This document shows, piece by piece, positions 45,984 through 54,079 of a stretch of DNA of 64,000 bases. The stretch is from the NCBI GenBank assembly GCA_963703855.1, contig CAVPFW010000021.1, forward strand, positions 1 to 64,000. The letters are read 5' to 3'. The translations under genes and the position numbers were made by a program. This stretch comes from AP-15 sp963703855. GTDB taxonomy: Bacteria; Pseudomonadota; Alphaproteobacteria; ATCC43930; CGMCC-115725. Numbering within the stretch: position 1 is the stretch's first letter; each line of letters begins with the position of its first letter. The notes under the pieces were generated by a model. The model did no database searches, was not told the origin of the DNA, and saw nothing but the letters and a program-made list of their open reading frames with translations.

Positions 45984-47414
45984 TTACACCGCCGGCCGGT
46001 TTCTGATCTCGTCCGGGACTTTGCGGGGCAGGAACTGGCCGTCTTTGAGGTCGGCCGAGAAGGCGCCGCCCTCGACGACGATCTTGCCGCGCAGCATGGT
46101 CAGCGACGGCCAGGCGGCGAGGTCGCGGCCTTCCCACGGGCTGTAATCGGCCTCGTGCATGTCGGCGGCATGCACAATATTGCGGCGGCGCGGGTCGAGC
46201 ACCACGATGTCGGCGTCGGAGCCGACCGCCAGCGCGCCCTTTTTCGGGTAGAGGCCCATGATCCGGGCGGCGTTGGCCGAGACCAGGCCGACGAAATCGA
46301 CGAGGCTGCGCCCGCGCTTTTCGACCGTCTCGGTGTAGATCAAGGACAGCCGCGGCTCGACCCCGGCATTGCCGCCGGTGGTGTCGTCGATCCGCCTTCC
46401 CTGCAGTTTGATGCGCAGCGGACAGCAGATCTCGTCGGTGGCGACGGTTTGAATCGCGCCGTGATCGGTCGCCGCCCACAGCGCGTCATGATCCGCCTGG
46501 AATTTCAGCGACGGATAGGTGTGGTAGATCTGCCCGTTCGGTCGCCTGTAGTCCTCGGCGGTGTACATCAGGTATTGGTGCAGGGTCTCGCCGTAGATCG
46601 GGACGCCGTTGGCGCGCGCCGCCGCGATCGCGCGTACCCCGGTCGCGGCCGAGGTGTGCATCATGTAGACGGCGGCGCCCTCGATATTGGCGGCGAGCCG
46701 GATCACCCGATTGAACGCCAGATCCTCCGACAAGGTGGTGTGCACCTCGGCCATGTTCTCGAAGCCGACCCGGTCCTCGCGGGTCAGCTTCTCGTACATG
46801 TGCATGACGAGATCGTTGTCCTCGGCATGGATCGCGGCGATGCCGCCGGCCTGGGCGAGCACCTTCAGCACCTCCCAGATGTCGCCGAAATCGACCATGC
46901 GGCCCTTGCGGCTGGGGGTGATGTCGGTGGTGAAGATCTTGACCGATGGGTGACCGGCCTGGACCGCCTCGGCCAATTGCGGCAGCAATTCGGGCGCGAG
47001 CTTGCCCTGCACCATCGTGTGAAAGGCGTAATCGCAGTGGCAGTCGCCGGCCCATTCGCGCTGGCGGCGCTCGATCGCCTGCTGCACGGTGTCGCCGTCG
47101 CCGACCAGGGCGAAATCGATGATCGTCGTGGTGCCGCCATGGAGCGCCGCCTCGCTGACCCGCGCCGGCCCGTCGGTCATCTGATGCTGGGTGGTGCCGG
47201 GCACGACGATCGGCCAGCGGCAATGGACATGCGGGTCGATCCCGCCGGGGATGACGATCTGGCCCGCGGCGTCGACAGTCCGGCCAGCGCCGAGCACAGC
47301 CAAGCTCCCGGTCGCGCCGATCGCCGCGATTCGCCCGCCGGCGATGCCGATATCTGCCGGCTCAGCCCCCGAAGGCAGGACAGCGAGGCCATTCGCGATC
47401 AAGGTGTCCAGCAT
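45984..47414 (-). CDS. hydA: Dihydropyrimidinase / D-hydantoinase
   Basis: A 476-residue cyclic amidohydrolase that opens dihydropyrimidines or hydantoins. Dinuclear-zinc residues: DPHVHCRWP (HxH), the bridging-lysine region HPSVKIFTTD, IHAEDND and later histidines; PIYGETLHQYLMYT is a strong dihydropyrimidinase block. Downstream neighbours are an accessory island; upstream lie an enolase-superfamily enzyme and an aldolase that may belong to another pathway. Its 3' end contains the 43-bp sequence repeated at 44575, suggesting integration at this site. Confidence 0.9.
   Translation of the reverse strand: MLDTLIANGLAVLPSGAEPADIGIAGGRIAAIGATGSLAVLGAGRTVDAAGQIVIPGGIDPHVHCRWPIVVPGTTQHQMTDGPARVSEAALHGGTTTIIDFALVGDGDTVQQAIERRQREWAGDCHCDYAFHTMVQGKLAPELLPQLAEAVQAGHPSVKIFTTDITPSRKGRMVDFGDIWEVLKVLAQAGGIAAIHAEDNDLVMHMYEKLTREDRVGFENMAEVHTTLSEDLAFNRVIRLAANIEGAAVYMMHTSAATGVRAIAAARANGVPIYGETLHQYLMYTAEDYRRPNGQIYHTYPSLKFQADHDALWAATDHGAIQTVATDEICCPLRIKLQGRRIDDTTGGNAGVEPRLSLIYTETVEKRGRSLVDFVGLVSANAARIMGLYPKKGALAVGSDADIVVLDPRRRNIVHAADMHEADYSPWEGRDLAAWPSLTMLRGKIVVEGGAFSADLKDGQFLPRKVPDEIRNRPAV
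46060..46102. repeat. 43-bp direct repeat, copy 2 (inside intact hydA)
   Basis: Identical to 44575-44617, same orientation. It codes for TMLRGKIVVEGGAF in the intact dihydropyrimidinase. Confidence 0.85.
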
Positions 47415-47460
47415 GCAAACCTCCTCCGGGACGGCTTCGCGCAGGCCTCCCGCCTTCTTT

Positions 47461-47550
47461 GTCTCACCGGCGAAGGCCGGCGCCCACAGCGGATGTAGGT
47501 CCCGGCTGGAGCTTGTCCTCGGGCCGGCCGAAGGCCGGACCCGTGGGCCG
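47461..47550. repeat. Dispersed repeat (GGCCGGCCGAAGGCCGGACC type)
   Basis: Contains TCACCGGCGAAGGCCGG, GGAGCTTGTCCTCGGGCCGG and GGCCGAAGGCCGGACCCGTGGG, a repeat pattern with two GCCGG-N-CCGGC hairpins. It fills the 200-base gap between the dihydropyrimidinase and enolase-superfamily genes. Confidence 0.6.
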
Positions 47551-47618
47551 GGAAGGCAAAGGCAGCATTGTCATGGTCGGGCCACTATCTGTCGGCTTGC
47601 GACATCACCCTGATCTGC

Positions 47619-48719
47619 TCAACCGACGCGATACCGGTCGATTGTCGCCCTGTCGAATTTGAGCCCGAGGCCGGGAGTGGTCGGCAGCACCAGCTCGCCG
47701 TTCTGCTGCCGCGGAACTTCTTCGAACAGCGGGGCCAGCCACGGCATGTATTCGACGGTCAGCCCGTTCGGGATGGCGCCGATCAGGTGGACATGAACCT
47801 CGGGGATCAGATGGCTGACCACCGGCAGGTTGAAGGCCTCGGCCATGCCGGCGACCTTCAGCCATTGAGTGATCCCGCCGACCCGCACCAGGTCGATCAT
47901 CACGACATCGACCGAACGCGCCTCGACCATATGGCGGAACGGCACGATGCCCCAGACATATTCGCCGCCGGCGATCGGCGTCGACAACGCCGCGGTGATG
48001 CGCGCGAGCCCGGCGAAATCGTCGGCGGTCGTCACGTCTTCGAGCCAGAACAGCCCGACCCCGGCATCCTCTACCCGGCGGCCGATGTCGATCGCCTGCT
48101 CCGGGCGCCAGCGCTGGTTGATGTCGCACATCAGCTTGATGTCGGGGCCGATCGCCTCGCGCACCCGGCGCATGCGCTCGATCTCCTTCTGCGGCGTCGT
48201 CTCGCCCGGCAATGCCATCTGCGTTTTCATCTCGCGCCAGCCGCGGTCCTTCAAGGTGGCCGCGGCCTGCACCACCCGGTCGAGCGTCAGGCCGCGCATC
48301 AAGGCGCCGCTGGCATAGGTCGGAACCCGCTCGCGCGCCCCGCCGAGCAGTTTCCACAATGGCAGGTTCACGGATTTGGCGCGCAAATCCCACAGCGCCG
48401 TGTCGATCGCGGAGTGAGCCAGGTTGAAGATGCCGCCGGGCCCGGCCGAACCCGCCGCCGCGCGTAATTTGGCGGTGACCGCCTCGACCCGCACCGGGTC
48501 TTCGCCGAGGCACAGCGCGCCCAATTCCTCGACCGCGCTCTTCAAGGTGCCGGTCAAGGCGCCGCCGAAATAGGTCGCCCCGACCCCGACCGCACCGTCG
48601 TCGGTCTCGACTTCGAGGGTGACGATCGGCCTTGTGCCGTTCGGGTTTTCCGCGGCGCCGGCGAGCGGCTCGTCGGCCGGGAGCGCCACGATATTGGCGC
48701 GAACGCCGGTGACTTTCAT
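47619..48719 (-). CDS. Mandelate racemase/muconate lactonizing enzyme family protein
   Basis: A 366-residue enolase-superfamily enzyme. The capping domain is followed by a barrel with the lysine strand REMKTQM, then metal ligands in MCDINQRW (Asp), LEDV (Glu) and AGGEY (Glu), and late HLIPEVHVH. This arrangement places it in the MR subgroup (acid-sugar dehydratases and racemases); the acid/base His is likely that of VSHLIPE. The substrate is unknown. It lies 15 bases downstream of the class II aldolase, so the two are probably one operon for a sugar acid. Confidence 0.88.
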   Translation of the reverse strand: MKVTGVRANIVALPADEPLAGAAENPNGTRPIVTLEVETDDGAVGVGATYFGGALTGTLKSAVEELGALCLGEDPVRVEAVTAKLRAAAGSAGPGGIFNLAHSAIDTALWDLRAKSVNLPLWKLLGGARERVPTYASGALMRGLTLDRVVQAAATLKDRGWREMKTQMALPGETTPQKEIERMRRVREAIGPDIKLMCDINQRWRPEQAIDIGRRVEDAGVGLFWLEDVTTADDFAGLARITAALSTPIAGGEYVWGIVPFRHMVEARSVDVVMIDLVRVGGITQWLKVAGMAEAFNLPVVSHLIPEVHVHLIGAIPNGLTVEYMPWLAPLFEEVPRQQNGELVLPTTPGLGLKFDRATIDRYRVG

Positions 48720-48734
48720 CGAGCGGCCTCCCGG

Positions 48735-49520
48735 TTAATGCTTATAGCCGGGATCGAGCCGGTCGAGCATCCGCAGCAATGCCGGCCATTCACGCTGACC
48801 CTGAAGGCGGGGCATGTTGCCGGTAAATTGCGCGGCTTGGCGCTCGCAGGTCTCGGGCGACGGGACCACCATTTTGGCGCCGGCGGCGACCGCGGCCTGG
48901 ATTTTCAGCTGCGCCTCGGCCGAGCGCTCGAAATGGTAGGTCAGCGAAAAGGCCTCGGCGACGTTGCGGCCGGTGGCCAACAGGCCATGATTGCGCAGTA
49001 CCAGCACTGGGTGATTGCCGATGCTCTGCTGCAGCCGCTCGCGCTCGTCCATGTCGAGAGAGACGCCTTCGTAATCGTGGTATCCGAGCCGGTTGTAGAA
49101 ACGCATCGCCCATTGGGAAAGCGGCAGCAGCCCCTCTTCGAGCGCGCCGACCGCGATGTCGGCCTCGGTGTGGGTGTGGACAACGCACTCGACATCGCAC
49201 CGGCCGAGATAGATCGCGCCGTGGATGACGACGCCGGCGTTGATCGGGTCGTATTTGGACGGCTCGATCAGATGGCCGTCCGAAATATCGACTTTCAGCA
49301 GGTTCGAAGCGGTGATCTCGCCGAACATCAGCCCCGACGGGTTGATCAGCATTTGGTCGGGATGGCCCGGCACCCGCGCCGAATTATGGGTCAGCACCAG
49401 ATCGTCCCAGCCGAAATGTGCGATCAGCCGGTAGCAGGCGGCGAGATCGACCCGGACCTTCCATTCCTCCGGGCTGATATGCGCCGGCCGATGCGAGATA
49501 TCGGCTTCGAGTGTGTCCAT
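48735..49520 (-). CDS. Class II aldolase/adducin family protein
   Basis: A 261-residue zinc-dependent aldolase-fold protein. Zinc histidines occur in CVVHTHTEADIAVG and LRNHGLLATG; LTHNSARVPGHPDQMLINPSG is the substrate/phosphate loop region. Members are L-fuculose/ribulose-phosphate aldolases or decarboxylases; the exact reaction is not clear. It precedes the MR/MLE enzyme on the same strand with a 15-base gap, suggesting one catabolic unit. Confidence 0.88.
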   Translation of the reverse strand: MDTLEADISHRPAHISPEEWKVRVDLAACYRLIAHFGWDDLVLTHNSARVPGHPDQMLINPSGLMFGEITASNLLKVDISDGHLIEPSKYDPINAGVVIHGAIYLGRCDVECVVHTHTEADIAVGALEEGLLPLSQWAMRFYNRLGYHDYEGVSLDMDERERLQQSIGNHPVLVLRNHGLLATGRNVAEAFSLTYHFERSAEAQLKIQAAVAAGAKMVVPSPETCERQAAQFTGNMPRLQGQREWPALLRMLDRLDPGYKH

Positions 49521-49550
49521 GATTGTCTCCTCTCGACTGCGTTTGCTTGA

Positions 49551-49916
49551 TCAGGAGCTGGGCGCCCGGCGGATCCGAACGCCGCGATTGGTGACTACAA
49601 TGACAGCGCTTGCGAGATGATCAAGATCCAGCCGTTCAAACGCGGCTGCGGCAAGCCGCAGATATGCAGCACGGCTCTCGACCTCGGGTCTCAACAAGAT
49701 CACTCCGGCATGAGTACCGGGCGGATGGCGGCGCAGATCCGCAAACCCTTTGTCCGCTGTAATCAGCCAGCGACCTTCAGCCTGGATTCTCGGCCACAGA
49801 ACATCATCAGGAGCGCCCTGCCATCCCTGACCGAGCACCGATACCGCCTGGTGACCTTGCATGCTCAGCATCTCGACGATCTGGCGCGGCAGGTCTTCAT
49901 CCACCTTCACCCGCAC
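49551..49916 (-). CDS. DUF5615 PIN-like protein (probable toxin)
   Basis: A 121-residue PIN-like protein: VRVKVDEDLPRQIVEML (first acidic strand), GAPDDVLWPRIQAEGRWLITADKGFADLRR (the D.. and TxDxxF pattern), then HAGVILLR. DUF5615 proteins are usually the toxin partner of DUF433 or similar antitoxins. I chose the GTG at 49916, just upstream of the homology; the open frame runs to 50012 but with unrelated residues. It follows the DUF433 gene by 107 bases instead of the usual overlap. Confidence 0.72.
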   Translation of the reverse strand: MRVKVDEDLPRQIVEMLSMQGHQAVSVLGQGWQGAPDDVLWPRIQAEGRWLITADKGFADLRRHPPGTHAGVILLRPEVESRAAYLRLAAAAFERLDLDHLASAVIVVTNRGVRIRRAPSS

Positions 49917-50023
49917 ATTTGTTACCTGAGATGGAGGCCTGGGTGATTCCGCGCGTATCTGCGGAGCGGGCCGAGCTATGCCCCTCATACCCCTGATCAC
50001 CCGCGACTTCATTCGCGCGGCAG

Positions 50024-50257
50024 CTAGACTGGGTAAAAAGGAATGAAATCAGCATTATTTACCGCCTCTGCTGCGAACCTCAGAGCTGCCTTTATGTCCT
50101 CGCCAGTGAGTTGCGGCCACGAGGCAATCACCTTCTCAGGGGTATCGCCTTCAGCAATGCTGCCGATGATCACGCTGACCGGAACTCGGGTACCTCTGAT
50201 GCACGGATCGCCGTGATGGATCTTCGCATCAATAACGATCCGCTCTCGCCAGCTCAT
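50024..50257 (-). CDS. DUF433 protein (probable antitoxin)
   Basis: A 77-residue DUF433 protein: RIVIDAKIHHGDPCIRGTRVPVSVIIGSIAEGDTPEKVIASWPQLTGEDIKAALRFAAEA is an unbroken match to the helix-turn-helix-like DUF433 pattern (IxGxPxIxGTRixv). These are commonly paired with DUF5615 PIN-like toxins, here downstream. It starts 11 bases after the DUF35 gene ends, on the same strand, and may be read through from it. Called by strong pattern match and neighbour. Confidence 0.8.
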   Translation of the reverse strand: MSWRERIVIDAKIHHGDPCIRGTRVPVSVIIGSIAEGDTPEKVIASWPQLTGEDIKAALRFAAEAVNNADFIPFYPV

Positions 50258-50268
50258 GCAGCATCTCT

Positions 50269-50661
50269 CTACACCGGGGTGAACATCGGCACCGGGGGGC
50301 CGCCTTCGCTGGGCTTGAACACCAGCTTTACGGCCTGGCCGATGCGGATGTGGTCGAGGTCGCAATCGACGATGTTGGTCATCATCGTCGGCCCCTCGGC
50401 CAGGGTCACATAGGCGATCGCGTAGGGGATCGGGGCGCGGCGCATCACGCTGTAGGTATAGATTGTGCCGTTGCCCGAAACCTGCTGCAATTGGGTCTGG
50501 TCGCTGAAGCAGAAAGGACAGTGCGCGCGGGGATAGTAATGCGTCTTTCCGCAGGCATTGCACTTGCCGACCATCAGCTTGCCCTCGGCGGCGGCGTCCC
50601 AGAACGCCCTCGTTTCAAGATTGGGCTGCGGGGCTTGGATTTTGCGTTCCTGGCTCTGCAT
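50269..50661 (-). CDS. Zn-ribbon/OB-fold (DUF35) protein, thiolase partner
   Basis: A 130-residue DUF35 protein. A rubredoxin-like zinc ribbon (KCNACGKTHYYPRAHCPFC; two CxxC pairs) is followed by an OB-fold (GTIYTYSVMRR, IAYVTLAEGPTMMTNIV). DUF35 proteins form complexes with thiolase-like proteins, often in lipid or sterol side-chain degradation. The gene starts five bases after the thiolase gene, so they form a two-gene operon. CoA-ester chemistry is inferred from the family. Confidence 0.85.
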   Translation of the reverse strand: MQSQERKIQAPQPNLETRAFWDAAAEGKLMVGKCNACGKTHYYPRAHCPFCFSDQTQLQQVSGNGTIYTYSVMRRAPIPYAIAYVTLAEGPTMMTNIVDCDLDHIRIGQAVKLVFKPSEGGPPVPMFTPV

Positions 50662-50666
50662 CACCG

Positions 50667-51840
50667 TCACTCCCGCTCCATGATCACGGTCGCCGCCCCG
50701 TGCCTGGTGCCGAGCGAGCCGCCGGTGCCGTGCGCCAAGGCCAGATCGCAGTTCGGCACCTGCACCTTGGGATGGGCCTCGCCGCGCAGCTGGCGCACCG
50801 CCTCGACCACTTTGGTCAGCCCGCCGCGGTTGGACGGGTGGTTGTTGCACAAGCCGCCGCCGTCGGTGTTGAACGGCAATTTGCCGGTGCCGGAGATCAG
50901 ATTGCCGTCCGACACGAACCGCCCGCCCTGGCCTTTCTCGCAAAAGCCGAGGTCTTCGATCTGCATCACCACGGTGATCGTAAAGCTGTCGTAGATCGAG
51001 GCGTATTTGATGTCGGCGGGTTTGATCCCGGCCTCGGCAAAGGCCGCCGGGCCCGACCACACCGCGCCCGAATAAGTGAGGTCAATCTGACCGCCCATCT
51101 GGTGCTTCGGCGCCTCTCCGGCGCCGATGATCTTGACCAAGGGCCGCTTCAGGCTGCGCGCCACCTCGGGGCTGGCGACGATGATGGCGCCGCCGCCGTC
51201 GCTGATCACGCAGCAATCGAGCCGATGCAATGGGTCGGCGATCATCGGCGAGTTGACCACGTCCTCGACCGTGACCACGTCGCGCAGCATCGCATGCGGA
51301 TTGTATTGCGCGTGGTGCGAGGCCGCGACCTTGACCCAGGCGAGCTGCTCGCTGGTCGTGCCGTACTGGTGCATGTGGCGCATCGCGCACATCGCGTACA
51401 TGTTCGCGGTGGCCGGCGCGTAGGGGTTCTCGAACGCAGTCTCGGCCGATTGCACGGTCGCGGCGCGCGGCGCGGTGCCGGTCGCCACCCCCTCGGTGCG
51501 CGGCCTGCCGGCGAGCGTGATCAGTGCGACCGAGCATTTGCCGGCCGCAATCGCCTCGGCCGCGTGGCCGACCTGCAACAGATAGGACGACCCGCCGGTG
51601 TCGGTCGAAATCCCAGTGGCGCAATTTCAGGCCGAGATAGTCGACCATCGACAGCGCGCCAAGCCCGGGCGTGTCGCCGGAAGCGCAGAAATAGCCGTCG
51701 ATGTCGTTCTTGCCGAGCCCGGCATCGGCGAGCGCGCCCTGCGCGCATTCGGCGTGCAGCTGGAACAACGATTTGTCGTCGGCCTTGCGCGTCGGATGCT
51801 CGAAGATCCCGACGATATTGGCCTTCCCTTTGATGCTCAT
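50667..51840 (-). pseudogene. Thiolase-family acetyl-CoA acetyltransferase, frameshifted
   Basis: A thiolase of about 390 residues (SCP2/lipid-transfer-thiolase type) split over two frames. The start (SIKGKANIVGIFEHPTRK to LKLRHWD) is in one frame; the continuation (DTGGSSYLLQVGHAAEAIAAGK to the end, with AHGTGGSLGTRHG) is in another. The break lies at 51608-51610, where the minus strand reads GATTTCGACC; GATTCGACC would restore WDSTDTGG, so one extra T in the run explains it. Coupled to the DUF35 gene. It is a pseudogene only if this base is real. Confidence 0.82.
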
Positions 51841-52019
51841 CGCCGGCTGGTCCTCCCCGTGGCGGCTTGCTGCGTGTAAGCTGCCAATGGGATACCGTCC
51901 GGCGCCTGCGGTCAATCCCGGATTGCGGGACGGCTTCTTGCAGCTGGGCTCATCGCGGCTTATCTTGGTCAAGTCGACCAACTTAGGTTTCGGGCACCGC
52001 ATGCCTACCGGTGGGGAAT

Positions 52020-52283
52020 ATGAGCGAGACCGTAAATCTCTACGAGGCTAAGACGCACTTGTCGCGGCTGGTCGACCGAGCCGCGCAAGGCGAGGAAATC
52101 ATCATCGCCAAAGCGGGTAAGCCGAAGGCCAAGCTGGTGCCCTTCCGCGAGGCTACGGCACGGCGCACACCCGCCAACCTGCTCGGGATCACCTTCCTCG
52201 CCGAGGATTTTGATGAGCCCTTGCCGCCGGACATTCAGTCCGCATTCGAGGCGGATTCCTTCGGGCGGCTTCTCCGCCGTTGA
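52020..52283 (+). CDS. Phd/YefM-family antitoxin, no toxin partner seen
   Basis: An 87-residue antitoxin-like protein. SETVNLYEAKTHLSRLVDRAAQGEEIIIAKAGKPKAKLVPF is the classic Phd/YefM DNA-binding domain. The rest is the toxin-binding tail (FLAEDFDEPLPPDIQSAFE), a pattern usual next to VapC-type PIN toxins. No PIN or Doc toxin is found in the following 370 bases, so it appears orphan. The ATG at 52020 follows GTGGGGA. Confidence 0.85.
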   Translation: MSETVNLYEAKTHLSRLVDRAAQGEEIIIAKAGKPKAKLVPFREATARRTPANLLGITFLAEDFDEPLPPDIQSAFEADSFGRLLRR

Positions 52284-52654
52284 ATTGCTCGCTCCGATCG
52301 AACACCGGCTCACAGATGGGCTACGCCACTATGAGTGTCGCGTCGCTGACTCCCCCACTGAATTTACATTCTATTTGGTGCCAGACACAGAAAGAGCGGA
52401 CGCTGGGCAATCGGCATCAGCGGCCGTAATGGGGTTAGAAGGGTTCGTGCAGCGGATTGTCGAGGCTGGTCTCGTAGACCGGTTTCAATACATCTGCATT
52501 TGAAGCACGGCGAGGCGTGCTAATAACGCTAGCCGCAGCTCTCACAGCATCAAACAAGAGTCGTTCCAGCCCGGAAATTTGGCGAGGGAAGATGAGGACA
52601 TTTTCAGGTTGGAACGTATGCCGCTAGAGACGGAGGCCCTTCAAGATAAACCAC
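52284..52654 (+). other. AT-richer gap after the orphan antitoxin
   Basis: No intact gene was recognised. One frame (about 52280-52503) reads like protein (APIEHRLTDGLRHYEC, FYLVPDTERAD) but has no good start and no family I recognise; it may be a relic. Base composition is less GC-rich than the surroundings. Confidence 0.35.
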
Positions 52655-53101
52655 ATGGGTAAGACAATGGAGTCATTGCCGGAAAACAGCTCGCATGGTA
52701 TTCGGACACTTCTTCCACTCTTAACGACCGGCTTGAATTCAAATTCGCAGATGGAAATCATCACGGAATATTTCCCTAAATTCGGGCTGATAAGAGATCG
52801 AGTTGCACATTCTGTCTATGAGATTGCCCCTACTGCGAAACGCTTTCAATCTCATTTGCCAGACCGGATCGACATACCCGGATTTGCGAGAGGATCAGGT
52901 TTTTTTATCGCTGATCTAAACGGGAACAGTTACACCATAACCAAAGACAAAAAAGTCGCGTCATACGGGATCAGCGCGGCGTCGCAGTCTTGGATTAGAG
53001 TCCGTTCGGGCCCGCTTCCTGCGAGGATTGACCCCGCCCTCGCTGAGGTGATGAAGAGCTGGCCGAAACGCGGCGCTATCGACGAGTCGGCGGGATCGTA
53101 A
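52655..53101 (+). CDS. Hypothetical protein in AT-richer accessory block
   Basis: A 148-residue open frame without a recognised domain. It contains a polar N-terminus, then QMEIITEYFPKFGLIRDRVAHSVYEIAPTAKRF and a later SYTITKDKKVASYGIS. Codon use is much less GC-rich than the window average, which suggests acquired DNA. No clear Shine-Dalgarno is seen, and the ATG at 52667 is another possible start. It is either a small accessory gene or a chance frame. Confidence 0.4.
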   Translation: MGKTMESLPENSSHGIRTLLPLLTTGLNSNSQMEIITEYFPKFGLIRDRVAHSVYEIAPTAKRFQSHLPDRIDIPGFARGSGFFIADLNGNSYTITKDKKVASYGISAASQSWIRVRSGPLPARIDPALAEVMKSWPKRGAIDESAGS

Positions 53102-53154
53102 GGACGTGCCGAGGGCATTGTAATTGACAGCTCCGAGATTTAGGGAGATGAGTC

Positions 53155-53373
53155 GTGGGACCGCTCGCCGGATCAGGATGGTCGAATTGGCCGGGATCGG
53201 GCGGGGTCCGATGTGCGCGATGCTGCTGACCGATATGGGCGCCACGGTGCTGCGCATCGAACGGCCGGGGCCGAGCGATCTCGGTATCGAGCGGGCACCG
53301 ACACTGCGATTTCCTGCTGCGCGGTCGCCGGTCCGTGCCGCCCGGCCTCAAATCATCGCGCGGCAACGACGAC
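53155..53373 (+). pseudogene. N-terminal remnant of an alpha-methylacyl-CoA racemase-type gene
   Basis: The start GPLAG, then RMVELAGIGRGPMCAMLLTDMG and ATVLRIERPGPSDLGI, then FLLRGRRSV lie in three different frames. Together they match the first ~70 residues of AMACR (CaiB/BaiF family). At least two small indels (near 53170 and 53305) and loss of the rest make this a relic. It abuts the end of the convergent dienelactone hydrolase gene. Confidence 0.72.
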
Positions 53374-53398
53374 GGCGGCACGCGTCAGGTCGCCACCA

Positions 53399-54064
53399 CT
53401 AGGTCCCGCTGTGCGCCTCGAGGAAAGCGGTCAAGCGCTCCCAGGCCTGGTTGGCGCAGGCGACGTCATAGGCGGGGCTGCGCTCGTTGGCAAAGGCGTG
53501 GGCGGCGTCGTAGCGGTAGATCTCGTGCTCGACCCCGGCGGTTTTCAGCGCCCTTTCGAGGTCGTCGACGGCGGCGGGGGTGCACCAATCGTCCCGGTTG
53601 GCGAAATGGCCCTGGAACGGCACCCGGATCTTGGCCGGGTCGGCGAATTCCTTGGGCGGGATGCCGTAGAAGCAGACTGCGGCATCGACCTCGTGCACAT
53701 GCACCGCCGCGGCGATCGTCAGCGCCCCGCCCATGCAAAAGCCCATGACCGCGACCTTGTCGCTTTGCCCCTTCAGCTCCAGTGCTGCCCCGCGCACATC
53801 CTGATATGTCGCGTCGGCGAAGTCGAGGCTGCTCATCAGGTGATTGGCCTCGTCGGGCACGGTCGTGAGCCGGCCGTTATAGAGATCGGGCGCCAACGCG
53901 TTCCAGCCGGCGCGCGCGAAACGATCGGCAACCCCGCAGATCTGGTCGTTGAGGCCCCACCACTCCTGGATCACGATGATGCCGGGACGCCCATGGCCCG
54001 CCATCGCCAGATAGCCCTTGGCCGCCACGCCGTCGGGGCGGGCGAAGTCGGTCATGATACCCAT
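53399..54064 (-). CDS. Dienelactone hydrolase family protein
   Basis: A 221-residue alpha/beta-hydrolase of the dienelactone hydrolase type, with cysteine nucleophile in VMGFCMGGAL, the acid in the FQGHFANRDDW region and histidine in DAAHAFAN. The conserved IVIQEWWGLNDQI block is present. It opens dienelactones in ring-cleavage pathways; many homologues have broader esterase activity. It is followed upstream at 16 bases by a luciferase-like oxidase gene, likely one unit. Confidence 0.88.
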   Translation of the reverse strand: MGIMTDFARPDGVAAKGYLAMAGHGRPGIIVIQEWWGLNDQICGVADRFARAGWNALAPDLYNGRLTTVPDEANHLMSSLDFADATYQDVRGAALELKGQSDKVAVMGFCMGGALTIAAAVHVHEVDAAVCFYGIPPKEFADPAKIRVPFQGHFANRDDWCTPAAVDDLERALKTAGVEHEIYRYDAAHAFANERSPAYDVACANQAWERLTAFLEAHSGT

Positions 54065-54079
54065 CGATCTTCCTCCTGA

